Position numbers and translations under genes: made by a program. A DNA stretch of 64,000 nt from Paraburkholderia podalyriae (GTDB lineage Bacteria; Pseudomonadota; Gammaproteobacteria; Burkholderiales; Burkholderiaceae): NCBI RefSeq assembly GCF_014397785.1, contig NZ_VZQQ01000011.1:161402-225401 (forward strand), in the 5' to 3' direction. Positions 56,536 to 64,000 of the stretch are shown in pieces. How positions within the stretch are numbered: position 1 is the first letter of the stretch; the number at the start of each line of letters is the position of its first letter. The notes below the pieces were generated by a model, which was not told where the DNA came from, made no database searches, and saw only the letters and a list, made by a program, of their open reading frames with translations.

Positions 56536-56699
56536 ACCGGGTTCGCCGAAGTAACATCGAATCACAGATGCAGGCCGACTTTTGCCAACAGCATGAGGCA
56601 TGGGTCGGCCACCAAGGGACGCTCGACGGGGCTGTATACATCGTCGGCAGCCGCTTTTCGTCTCGCGTGACGCTAAACCATAGCGGACGATGTGCGCCG

Positions 56700-57632
56700 T
56701 CACGCGTCGTTAGAGACCACCGGATGCATATCGACAGGGGGGTTGACGCTCCTTTGCCAGGGGACTGTCGCCAGTACAGACGCAAATACCATCAGCCCCC
56801 CTCCAAGCCAGCCCCATATCGAAAGCTGCTCCCCAAGCCATGTGTACGCGAACAGCGCGCCAAACGCCGGTTCGCTTCCCATCAACAGCGCCACGCGAGT
56901 TGGGCTACTGCGTTTAACGGCAAAATTTTGCGCGAAGAAGGCGAACAGCGTGCATGCGAGCACCAGATAACCGATGCTCACCCAGAACATGCCATGCCCG
57001 GCCAGCGTCGGCAGCGGACGCCATTGTTGAGGCGCGCACACCAGAGCAGCGACAAGACTGCCGAGCGCGACCGTGCCTGCCTGAACCGCCGTCACCGACA
57101 AGGGCGCAAGCGCCGAGTCGCGCATCACACGCTTGGTCACGCACACCATCAATGCACGGAGCAGTGCAGCCAGAAGAATCAGCGCGTCGCCCGCCGTCGG
57201 GATGAACACGCCACCACTCACCAATGAGGCGCCCGCCAACGACAAGACAACGGCCAACCACTCGCCGCTCGACGGCTTTCTTCGCAGCAGCCCCCATTCG
57301 ACGATTGGCGTCAGCACGACACACAAGCTGATGAGAAACGCCGCGTTTGACGCGCGTGTCATTGATATTCCGAACGTCTCCGACAAAAAGATGCCTAGCA
57401 GTAGTCCGCCCGTCCCCAAACTACCGACTATCGCGGACGCCTTGGCATACCGGAGCGAACGCAATGCAGGCAACAACAAAAAGAACGTCAACCCAAAGCG
57501 CAGTGCCAGCAGCCCCAACACGGGATAGAACGCGAGGGCGCCTTTCACGACCCCGTAGCTGGTGCCCCACACCATCGCGACTGCCAGCAGCATCAGGTCC
57601 GATATCCAGAGCCAGCGTTTTTGATGCGACAC
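56700..57632 (-). CDS. EamA-family (DMT) transporter
   Basis: A 310-residue ten-helix transporter of the drug/metabolite superfamily, with two EamA repeats (starting SDLMLLAVAMVWGTSYGVVKG and, in the second half, SVTAVQAGTVALGSLVAAL). The GTG at 57632 is preferred because GGAGAA lies just upstream and it puts the first helix near the N-terminus; an ATG at 57692 is the alternative. It is divergent from a LysR regulator, the usual arrangement for a regulated exporter. Confidence 0.88.
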   Translation of the reverse strand: MSHQKRWLWISDLMLLAVAMVWGTSYGVVKGALAFYPVLGLLALRFGLTFFLLLPALRSLRYAKASAIVGSLGTGGLLLGIFLSETFGISMTRASNAAFLISLCVVLTPIVEWGLLRRKPSSGEWLAVVLSLAGASLVSGGVFIPTAGDALILLAALLRALMVCVTKRVMRDSALAPLSVTAVQAGTVALGSLVAALVCAPQQWRPLPTLAGHGMFWVSIGYLVLACTLFAFFAQNFAVKRSSPTRVALLMGSEPAFGALFAYTWLGEQLSIWGWLGGGLMVFASVLATVPWQRSVNPPVDMHPVVSNDA

Positions 57633-57754
57633 GATGGATTCTCCGTTTCTGGTCGAGGAACCCTGATTGTCGAGTATTGCGAACTGAACCATAATCGGTG
57701 CATGCCGCACATCAGTTATGTCGAGAACGCACAGATGCGGCCGTCGTCGCGAGT

Positions 57755-58687
57755 ATGCCAATGAATCCCGTTGAACTTTTTGCGCTGTTACCTGACATGG
57801 CGACTTTTGCGCGCGTGGTCGATGCCGGCAACTTCTCGGTAGCCGCGCGACGGCTAGGCAGCACGCCGTCGACAGTCAGCCGGCAGATCAAACGCCTTGA
57901 AGAAGCGCTTGGCACGCGATTGCTGGAGCGATCGACGCGCAGCATCCGGGTGACCGATACGGGCGCACAGGTCTACCGGTATTGCAGCGACATGGTCGGA
58001 GCGGCATCGGGGGCCGTCGATATCGCCGGACAAGGGGTTGGCGAGCCGACAGGTAAGGTCCGAGTCAGTGCACCGATCGCATTCGCACGATCCGTCGTTC
58101 ATCCGCTGATCCCCGAGTTTCTGCGTAGCTGGCCGGACGTGGACGTGCAGCTGATGTTCGAGGACCGCGAAGTCGATCCGTTACGTGAGGACGTCGATAT
58201 TGTGATTCGACTGACCCGTTCGCCTCCGTTGGGCCTGGCTGCCCGGCGACTCGGAACCGTGAAATGGCTGCTGTGCGCGTCGCCCGCTTATCTCGACGCG
58301 CGCGGGGAGCCAGTCGAGCCGCGTGATCTCGCACGCCACGAATGTCTCTACCTTGGGGAAACGGTCGATGACAATCGATGGCATTTCCGGCGCGGCACAG
58401 AGACTCAGTCGCTTGAGGTGAGGGGGCGTTATATCGCGAATCATGCAGGGGCTCGTCTTGATGCAGCGTTGCAGGATTGGGGCATTGCGAGCTTGCCCGA
58501 CTTTGCCGCTGCGCAGGCACTGCGGCGAGGCAGTCTCGTTCAGATTCTCGTCGATTGGGAATTCGAGGCGCGCCCGTATATGGGTCCCGTCTGGCTGCTG
58601 TATCCGCCTAATCGCTTCCTTCCGTCGAAGGTGCGAGCGCTGATCGATTACCTCGCCAGCCACATGGTCGACACCACGAATGAATGA
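57755..58687 (+). CDS. LysR-family transcriptional regulator
   Basis: A 310-residue regulator. The N-terminal winged HTH reads NFSVAARRLGSTPSTVSRQIKRLEEALGTRL-like (begins VVDAGNFSVAARRLGST), followed by TRSIRVTDTG and a periplasmic-binding-like effector domain. The AxxLG-type layout resembles the PcaQ/DmlR-like group. It is divergent from the EamA transporter and probably regulates it. Two nearby ATG codons (57755 and 57761) are possible starts. Confidence 0.92.
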   Translation: MPMNPVELFALLPDMATFARVVDAGNFSVAARRLGSTPSTVSRQIKRLEEALGTRLLERSTRSIRVTDTGAQVYRYCSDMVGAASGAVDIAGQGVGEPTGKVRVSAPIAFARSVVHPLIPEFLRSWPDVDVQLMFEDREVDPLREDVDIVIRLTRSPPLGLAARRLGTVKWLLCASPAYLDARGEPVEPRDLARHECLYLGETVDDNRWHFRRGTETQSLEVRGRYIANHAGARLDAALQDWGIASLPDFAAAQALRRGSLVQILVDWEFEARPYMGPVWLLYPPNRFLPSKVRALIDYLASHMVDTTNE

Positions 58688-58769
58688 ATGATTTGGGTCG
58701 TGCCTTCAGCATGCAACGCATCTCGACGACCGTCCGCGGCTGGGCGTGGGAGATATCGTGGAGTATTTC

Positions 58770-59171
58770 ATGAGAAGCGCACTGAAACGCCGCTTCAAAC
58801 TGTTTATCCAGCGTTTCTGGCAGCCAACTAGCGCATGCATGACCTGTATGCCCGGGAGCTGGGGCAACGTCCTGAGCCTGACTCACTGGGCGATCGCATT
58901 CAAAACCGGCCTGTTCACCGGTGTGCTGGCCCTGCTGCTCACCTTCACGCCAGCGGCGAAGTGGTACGGGAATCGCTATGGCAACGCACTGCTCGTCGGC
59001 TGTCTGACCGCAATCGGCGATGCCTACTCTCACTTTAGCCAGTATCGCATTCATGCTCTCGAACACATTGCGACGGGGGTGATGTCAGGTCTGTTTGCGC
59101 TCCTTGCGTCGTACGTGTTCGAGGACCGCGCGCGCCGCGTACGCACGCTATGGTCGCGCTTGTTCGGATAA
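58770..59171 (+). CDS. Small membrane protein of unknown family
   Basis: A 133-residue protein with a basic N-terminus (RSALKRRFKLFIQRFW), CMTC and three hydrophobic stretches: FKTGLFTGVLALLLTF, NALLVGCLTAIGDAY and HIATGVMSGLFALLASYVF. The family is unrecognised. GTGGAG lies seven bases before ATG 58770. It has no co-oriented close neighbour to suggest a role. Confidence 0.7.
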   Translation: MRSALKRRFKLFIQRFWQPTSACMTCMPGSWGNVLSLTHWAIAFKTGLFTGVLALLLTFTPAAKWYGNRYGNALLVGCLTAIGDAYSHFSQYRIHALEHIATGVMSGLFALLASYVFEDRARRVRTLWSRLFG

Positions 59172-59296
59172 TTCAACCCCGCTTGAATGTCGCGGAGACT
59201 CGACTTGCGCATGTCGATTTCTCCCACGATCATCCGTCGTAGTCACGGGAGGCGGCTTTGCCTCCGAACAATATCGTCTTCAAAGGAGAAACCCGA

Positions 59297-59725
59297 ATGC
59301 GTGTCATGGTCATCATCAAGGCAACCCCCGAATCCGAAGCCGGGCAAATGCCAGGCATGGAACTCATCGCGGCGATGGGCAAATACAACGAGGAACTCGT
59401 GAAGGCCGGGATCATGCAAGGCGGCGACGGGCTCAAACCGAGTTCCGCAGGCGTACGCGTGAAGTTTTCCGGGAAAGACAGAACCGTCGTTGACGGTCCA
59501 TTTGCCGAGGTCAAGGAATTGATCGCGGGCTATTGGCTCTGGCAGGTTCAATCGATGGACGAAGCAATCGAATGGGTGAAGCGTTGTCCGAATCCAATGG
59601 TGAGTGATTCAGAGATCGAGATTCGGCCTTTCTTTGAACCCGCGGACTTTGGCGAGGCCTTTACGCCTGAACTCCAGGAACAGGAAAAGCGTCTGCGACA
59701 ACAGATCGAAGGGCAGACCCGCTGA
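59297..59725 (+). CDS. YCII-related (DGPF-domain) protein
   Basis: A 142-residue protein. MRVMVIIKATPESEAGQMPG, LKPSSAGVRVKF and VVDGPFAEVKELIAGYWLWQ place it in the YCII/DGPF family, small dimeric alpha-beta proteins often encoded beside ECF sigma factors. No ECF sigma factor gene is in the window. AAAGGAGAA precedes ATG 59297. A 35-bp perfect palindrome follows its stop. Confidence 0.88.
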   Translation: MRVMVIIKATPESEAGQMPGMELIAAMGKYNEELVKAGIMQGGDGLKPSSAGVRVKFSGKDRTVVDGPFAEVKELIAGYWLWQVQSMDEAIEWVKRCPNPMVSDSEIEIRPFFEPADFGEAFTPELQEQEKRLRQQIEGQTR

Positions 59726-59744
59726 CAATTTTGTTTTCTTTTGG

Positions 59745-59779
59745 CCGTCCATGACCGCTGTGACAGCGGTCATGGACGG
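59745..59779. repeat. 35-bp perfect palindrome
   Basis: CCGTCCATGACCGCTGT (59745-59761) is followed by one G and then its exact reverse complement (59763-59779). A T-rich run precedes it but none follows on the plus strand, and none follows on the minus strand, so it does not look like an ordinary intrinsic terminator. It lies 19 bases after the YCII gene. Confidence 0.9.
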
Positions 59780-59929
59780 GCTAGCCAATGAACTCCCCGA
59801 TACGCTCCCACATACGCACCGGGTTCGAATCGATCGGAAAGTCACCGGTAGTGTGCGGTGGTCACTGATTCGCCGAGCGGATGCGTCGAAGACAGCGCAG
59901 GTTTCGGCCGCAAGCAGAAAGCTCGCGCG

Positions 59930-61948
59930 TCAATCATCACCCCCCGGGCGTCCCGACTGCGTCGCCGGCATCTTGCGATAAATAGTGTTCCGCGACACCC
60001 CAAGCGCACGCGCCGCGGCCGACACGTTGCCGCCATAGCGCGCTACCGTCATCGCGACCGCCGACGCGGTGACATCCTGCAACCGTGCGCCGTCGGGCAC
60101 CAACGCATCGCCAGCAGCAAGCGTGTCCGCAGCCGATGCAGCGGCCTCCCCGTGATCAGCCTCGCCACTGCGGCAACGCGCGCCACGGACATCATCCAGA
60201 AAATCATCCGGCAGATGCTCCCACCGGATCTCTCTATCGTCCTCCACCATCGCCGCCGCGGTGCGCAGCAGATTAGCCAGTTGCCGGCAGTTGCCTGGCC
60301 ACGCATGCCGCGCGAACTCGGCCATCACATCCGGCGCAACACTGAGCGAGCGCCGCCCCCCGCATTCAACTGATTCCCGCTGCAACATCTTCTCGACCAC
60401 GACCGCGAGATCGCTCCGCTCACGCAACGACGGCAACCGAACCGCAAGCCCGTTGATCCGATAGTAAAGATCCTCACGAAACTGGTTTTGCGCAATCATC
60501 TCGCGCAGGTTTCGATGTGTCGCGCAGATAATGGAAACATCAACAGGAAGCGCTCTCGTCGCCCCAAGCGGCGTCACAAGCCGCTCCTGCAACACGCGCA
60601 GCAGCCGCACCTGCAATGAATACGGCATATCACCGATCTCATCGAGAAACAGCGTGCCGCCATTCGCCTGCATCAGCTTGCCGATCGATCCTTTGCGCCG
60701 CGCGCCGGTGAACGCGCCCTCTTCATAACCGAACAGCTCGCATTCGATCAGCGACTCGGGAATCGACGCACAGTTGACCGCGACGAACGGCCTGTCGCGA
60801 CGCGGCGAATCGTTGTGAATCGCCTGCGCGAGCAACTCCTTGCCGGTGCCGGTCTCGCCGGCGATCAGAATCGGAATGTCCTTGCCGAGCACCCTGCGAA
60901 GCTTCGCGATCAGCGCGGACACGCGAGCATCGCCAGTGTCGAGATCGCTGAGACGCGACAGTCCCGTCTCCGGGCGCGGCCCATTCGCTCGCGCCGGTCG
61001 CGATGCGGCCGCAACATCAACATCGACCGCCCCACGCCCCTGCCCGAATGAAGTCCGCTGAAACTGCGCACGCGCGCATACCACCGCACCGTTGTGCAGA
61101 TTCAGCATCAAATGCGGCGCGACGCCATGCGTCAACCGGTCGATCAATTGCGCATACGAGATCTGAAACAGCGACGACAGCGTATGCGTGCGCAGCGCGG
61201 CGAGCGGCAAGCCGAACTGAAACTGCGCGCTCCGATTCGCGGACAGAAAGCGGCCATCGTGCGTGAACGCAATGATCCCTTCCATCAGCGTGCCAAGGAA
61301 CTCCGGCCGTCCATGAAAGGACACTTGCAGCACGTCGCGAAACGCGGTCGAGAACAGATGATTTTCGATCATCTGCACCGACATCTTCGCCAGTGCCATC
61401 GTGTGCTGGTGATAGCTGCGGTAATCGCCGGTCACGTCGAGCACGCCGATCAGATCGCCGTACGGATCGAGAATCGGCACACTCGAACAGGTCAGGAAGC
61501 GGTTTGCCGCCAGATAGTGCTGGTCGCCATGCACGACCATCGCACAGCCCTCGGCCAGCGAGGTGCCGATCGCGTTGGTGCCCTGGCGATCCTCGGCCCA
61601 GTTCGCGCCGGGCCGCAGCGCCACTTTTTCGGCGCGATGCAGGAAGTCGTCATCGCCGATCGAATGCAGGATCAAGCCTTCGGCGTTGGTCAACACAATC
61701 ATGCTTTGCGTGTTGACGATCTGCTCGCGCAGCGTCTCCATGATGGGCATTGCATGCGCGCACAGCGTCTGGTTCTGTTCACGCTTCAGCACGAGGCCCG
61801 TATCGGAGAGGATGTCGTAATCCGGTCGGATCGATGCGCGAAGGCCGAATGTCTCCGAGCGTTCGTGGGCTTTCTGAATGGCCGGTGCGGGCCAGCCATT
61901 GGAGCGGTTGGCCGCAGTAAGGCCGACCGGATGAACGTCGTCGCGCAT
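59930..61948 (-). CDS. AcoR-type sigma-54 activator with GAF domain
   Basis: A 672-residue enhancer-binding protein. The N-terminal ~330 residues hold an AcoR-like GAF region (GANWAEDRQGTNAIGTSLAEG is its hallmark; SVPILDPYGDLIGVLDVTG follows). The AAA+ domain has GETGTGKELLAQ, the sigma-54 loop GAFTGARRKG and GGTLFLDEIGDM. A Fis-type HTH (GNVSAAARALGVSRNTIYRKM) ends it. Relatives control acetoin or alcohol catabolism. It is divergent from an acetaldehyde-dehydrogenase-like gene that has a -24/-12 promoter, so that gene is the likely target. GGAGGAG precedes ATG 61948. Confidence 0.94.
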   Translation of the reverse strand: MRDDVHPVGLTAANRSNGWPAPAIQKAHERSETFGLRASIRPDYDILSDTGLVLKREQNQTLCAHAMPIMETLREQIVNTQSMIVLTNAEGLILHSIGDDDFLHRAEKVALRPGANWAEDRQGTNAIGTSLAEGCAMVVHGDQHYLAANRFLTCSSVPILDPYGDLIGVLDVTGDYRSYHQHTMALAKMSVQMIENHLFSTAFRDVLQVSFHGRPEFLGTLMEGIIAFTHDGRFLSANRSAQFQFGLPLAALRTHTLSSLFQISYAQLIDRLTHGVAPHLMLNLHNGAVVCARAQFQRTSFGQGRGAVDVDVAAASRPARANGPRPETGLSRLSDLDTGDARVSALIAKLRRVLGKDIPILIAGETGTGKELLAQAIHNDSPRRDRPFVAVNCASIPESLIECELFGYEEGAFTGARRKGSIGKLMQANGGTLFLDEIGDMPYSLQVRLLRVLQERLVTPLGATRALPVDVSIICATHRNLREMIAQNQFREDLYYRINGLAVRLPSLRERSDLAVVVEKMLQRESVECGGRRSLSVAPDVMAEFARHAWPGNCRQLANLLRTAAAMVEDDREIRWEHLPDDFLDDVRGARCRSGEADHGEAAASAADTLAAGDALVPDGARLQDVTASAVAMTVARYGGNVSAAARALGVSRNTIYRKMPATQSGRPGGDD

Positions 61949-62121
61949 TGTCTCCTCCTGAGGGCATCCGGGTCGTGCCGGACGCTTCGATGCGTGTCGA
62001 CAGGATACTCCGTTTGATAGCCCGCCCGCCGCCCGCGACGATCCGCGCACGCCAGCGCCATTGATCTGCGTCAGCGTCGGCCCCGTCTGCGGCGTTTTTG
62101 AACACCTGCTGCCCGTATGAC

Positions 62122-62138
62122 TGTTCCGAAACGGAACA
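62122..62138. promoter_or_regulatory. Inverted repeat, putative activator binding site
   Basis: TGTTCCGAAACGGAACA is a perfect palindrome with a three-base centre. It lies about 55 bases upstream of the -24/-12 promoter, a normal position for an enhancer site of a sigma-54 activator. Confidence 0.65.
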
Positions 62139-62190
62139 CTTCTGCATGCGCAGGCCGGGGCGTCCCCGCAAATTTCGTATGTCGACGCAT

Positions 62191-62205
62191 TGGTACGGTT
62201 CGTGC
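62191..62205 (+). promoter_or_regulatory. Sigma-54 (-24/-12) promoter
   Basis: TGGTACGGTTCGTGC has GG and GC separated by exactly ten bases, close to the consensus TGGCAC-N5-TTGC. The predicted start near 62216 leaves about 43 bases of leader before the dehydrogenase gene. Confidence 0.7.
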
Positions 62206-62258
62206 CTGATGTCGTCCCGCGCAGTCACCCGATCACCATCACATAACGGAGACAAGTG

Positions 62259-63785
62259 ATGAATCCCTTCGACCTGAAAGCCCTCGGCATCGACATCGAG
62301 TATCCCTATCGCCAGCGATACGAAAACTACATCGGCGGCAAGTGGGTGCCGCCGGCCGGCGGCGACTATTTCGACAACGTGTCGCCGATCAACGGGCAAC
62401 CGTTTTGTCGCGTGCCCCGTTCGAACGCCGCCGACATCGATCTCGCCATCGACGCCGCGCACGCGGCGCGCCGCAAATGGGCGAAGACGTCGGTCACGGA
62501 GCGCGCGAACTTGCTGCTCGCGGTCGCCGAGCGCATGGAAAAGAATCTGAAGCTGCTCGCGGTCGCGGAGACGATCGACAACGGCAAGCCGCTCCGCGAA
62601 ACGATGGCCGCTGACTTGCCGCTCGCCGTCGATCATTTCCGCTATTTCGCGGGCTGTATCCGGGCCCAGGAAGGCAGCATCTCGGAGATCGACGACAACA
62701 CGGTCGCCTATCACTTTCACGAGCCGCTTGGCGTAGTCGGTCAGATAATCCCGTGGAATTTCCCGCTGCTGATGGCCGCATGGAAGCTCGCGCCCGCGCT
62801 CGCGGCCGGCTGCTGCGTCGTGATGAAACCTGCCGAACAGACGCCCGCTTCGATCCTCGTGCTGATCGAAGTGATCGGCGACCTGTTCCCGGCAGGGGTC
62901 ATCAATATCGTCAGCGGCTTCGGCAAGGAAGCGGGCGAAGCGCTCGCCACCAGCAAGCGCATCGCGAAGATCGCATTCACGGGCTCGACACCGGTCGGCA
63001 AGCGCATCCTGCATGCGGCGGCGGAGAACCTGATTCCGTCGACGGTCGAACTCGGCGGCAAGAGCCCGAACATCTTCTTCGCCGACGTGCTCGATCGCGA
63101 CGACGCGTTCCTCGACAAGGCGCTCGAAGGTCTCGCGATGTTCGCGCTGAATCAGGGCGAAGTGTGTACGTGCCCGTCGCGCGTGCTGGTTCAGGAGTCG
63201 ATCTATGAGCGCTTCATCGAGAAAGCGATCGCCCGCGTGGAGCGCATCAAGGCCGGCCACCCGCTGGACCTCGACACGATGATCGGCGCGCAGGCGTCGC
63301 AGCAACAGCTCGACAAGATCCTGTCGTATATTGACATCGGCCGGGACGAAGGGGCGCGGTGCCTCGTCGGTGGCGAGCGCACGACGCCCGGCGCCGGTCT
63401 CGGCGAGGGCTTCTACGTGAAGCCGACCATGCTGTTCGGCAACAACGATATGCGCGTGTTCCAGGAGGAGATTTTCGGGCCGGTGGCCTCGGTGATGACG
63501 TTCAAGGACGAACAGCAAGCGATCGAACTCGCGAACGACACGTACTATGGCCTGGGCGCCGGCGTGTGGACCCGCGACGGCACCCGCGCATACAGGATGG
63601 GACGTGAGATCGAGGCGGGACGCGTGTGGACCAACTGCTACCACCTGTATCCGGCGCATGCGGCATTCGGCGGATACAAGCAGTCGGGGATCGGACGGGA
63701 AACGCACAAGACGGCGTTGTCGAATTATCAGCAGACGAAGTGTCTGCTGGTGAGCTATCAGGCGGAGGCGCTTGGGTTCTTTTAA
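62259..63785 (+). CDS. NAD-dependent acetaldehyde/aldehyde dehydrogenase (ExaC/AcoD type)
   Basis: A 508-residue ALDH. Catalytic Glu is in VELGGKSPNIFF and catalytic Cys in LNQGEVCTCPSR; IIPWNFPLLMAAWKLAPALA is the cofactor-binding segment. The Cys-Thr-Cys pair and the ending NYQQTKCLLVSYQAEALGFF are typical of the ExaC/AcoD group, which oxidise acetaldehyde formed from ethanol or acetoin. ATG 62259 follows AACGGAGACAAGTG. Expression is expected to depend on sigma-54 and the divergent AcoR-type activator. Confidence 0.93.
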   Translation: MNPFDLKALGIDIEYPYRQRYENYIGGKWVPPAGGDYFDNVSPINGQPFCRVPRSNAADIDLAIDAAHAARRKWAKTSVTERANLLLAVAERMEKNLKLLAVAETIDNGKPLRETMAADLPLAVDHFRYFAGCIRAQEGSISEIDDNTVAYHFHEPLGVVGQIIPWNFPLLMAAWKLAPALAAGCCVVMKPAEQTPASILVLIEVIGDLFPAGVINIVSGFGKEAGEALATSKRIAKIAFTGSTPVGKRILHAAAENLIPSTVELGGKSPNIFFADVLDRDDAFLDKALEGLAMFALNQGEVCTCPSRVLVQESIYERFIEKAIARVERIKAGHPLDLDTMIGAQASQQQLDKILSYIDIGRDEGARCLVGGERTTPGAGLGEGFYVKPTMLFGNNDMRVFQEEIFGPVASVMTFKDEQQAIELANDTYYGLGAGVWTRDGTRAYRMGREIEAGRVWTNCYHLYPAHAAFGGYKQSGIGRETHKTALSNYQQTKCLLVSYQAEALGFF

Positions 63786-63873
63786 GTGGGGGCGCGCGTC
63801 GTCAACCGACGACGCGTGCCGACGAATTTGGCCGGGCGGCGTGCAGGCCGCTCCGACTGCATCAATCGATGCG

Positions 63874-64000
63874 GAGGGTGTAAAAATTTTTGTGTAAACG
63901 GTCATTTGGCAGGAAACTGTCAGCAACAGGAGCACAGATGACCGTAGCGAAACGCAACAAAAGAGAAAAACCCGATCCTGAACTCGTCAAGCTGGCAGAC
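63874..64000 (+). mobile_element. Left end of an IS256-family-like insertion sequence (partial)
   Basis: GAGGGTGTAAAAATTTTTGT followed by GTAAACGG resembles the terminal inverted repeats of IS256-family elements, and an open frame resembling a transposase start begins 64 bases in. The element continues past the window, so the right end and the target duplication cannot be checked. Its exact first base is uncertain by a few positions. Confidence 0.55.
63938..64000 (+). CDS. Start of a putative IS256-family transposase (partial)
   Basis: Only 21 codons are visible: a basic start (MTVAKRNKREK) then PDPELVKLAD, similar to the beginning of IS256-type transposases. AACAGGAGCACAG is the ribosome binding site. 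The catalytic DDE region is outside the window, so the call depends mainly on the adjacent terminal repeat. Confidence 0.5.
   Translation, partial: MTVAKRNKREKPDPELVKLAD

Noticed and set aside
55186..56703. 505-codon minus-strand open frame opposite the MFS gene
   Set aside because: His/Arg-rich low-complexity translation without motifs; the plus strand encodes a clear 12-helix carrier.
61779..63935. 718-codon minus-strand open frame across the aldehyde dehydrogenase gene
   Set aside because: It is antisense to an unmistakable ALDH and crosses the sigma-54 promoter region; no family resemblance.

Overview
The window is chromosomal DNA of a high-GC betaproteobacterium, most likely Burkholderiaceae and probably Paraburkholderia. 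The reasons are the strongly G/C-ending codon use, a porin of the Burkholderia type ending in Phe, the nadE-PII gene pair, DUF883 and DUF4399 small proteins, and the general gene style. The genus is an inference from family resemblance; no search was run.

Layout. 1-4.6 kb: end of an aminotransferase, a RidA-like protein, a PhzF-family enzyme and a two-domain c-di-GMP protein. 4.7-12.6 kb (minus strand): CopD-like membrane protein, topoisomerase IV (parE-parC), the Uup ABC-F ATPase and a DUF4399 protein. 12.9-16.7 kb: rubredoxin, tRNA-Arg(CCT), then a visibly more A/T-rich module with a methyltransferase carrying an unusual N-terminal YLxxNPDV module and an unrecognised protein, then an acyltransferase. 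16.8-24.8 kb: GST, small stress-type proteins, a solitary Dcm-like cytosine methyltransferase with a helix-turn-helix N-terminus paired with Vsr repair nuclease, a PEBP protein, a DHA2 exporter and trehalose-phosphate synthase. 25-31 kb: two sigma-54 activators with closely similar DNA-binding ends, one with and one without a receiver domain, interleaved with small proline-rich, membrane and DUF883 proteins and followed by two tandem paralogous lipoproteins. This is the best candidate here for an uncharacterised envelope-stress module.

31-40.8 kb: an ABC transporter with a fused double permease and no binding protein nearby, a diguanylate cyclase, an OmpR/EnvZ-type two-component system divergent from a Spy/CpxP-like periplasmic protein (with an RR-box-like direct repeat between them), and a pirin. 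40.8-46.1 kb: a cationic amino-acid type ABC transporter (two permeases and ATPase) whose binding-protein gene seems reduced to its last ~30 codons, then a porin and a PII protein. 46.2-52.5 kb: NAD synthetase, FemAB-like acyltransferase, GIY-YIG protein, FUSC transporter and pyrophosphatase.

52.8-64 kb is catabolic and regulatory. It holds an aldehyde dehydrogenase-SDR-MFS operon, an EamA exporter divergent from a LysR regulator, a YCII protein followed by a 35-bp perfect palindrome, and an AcoR-type sigma-54 activator divergent from an acetaldehyde-dehydrogenase-like gene. The last pair is separated by a readable -24/-12 promoter and an upstream inverted repeat. The window ends at the left edge of what looks like an IS256-family insertion sequence. 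All calls rest on reading motifs in the sequence.
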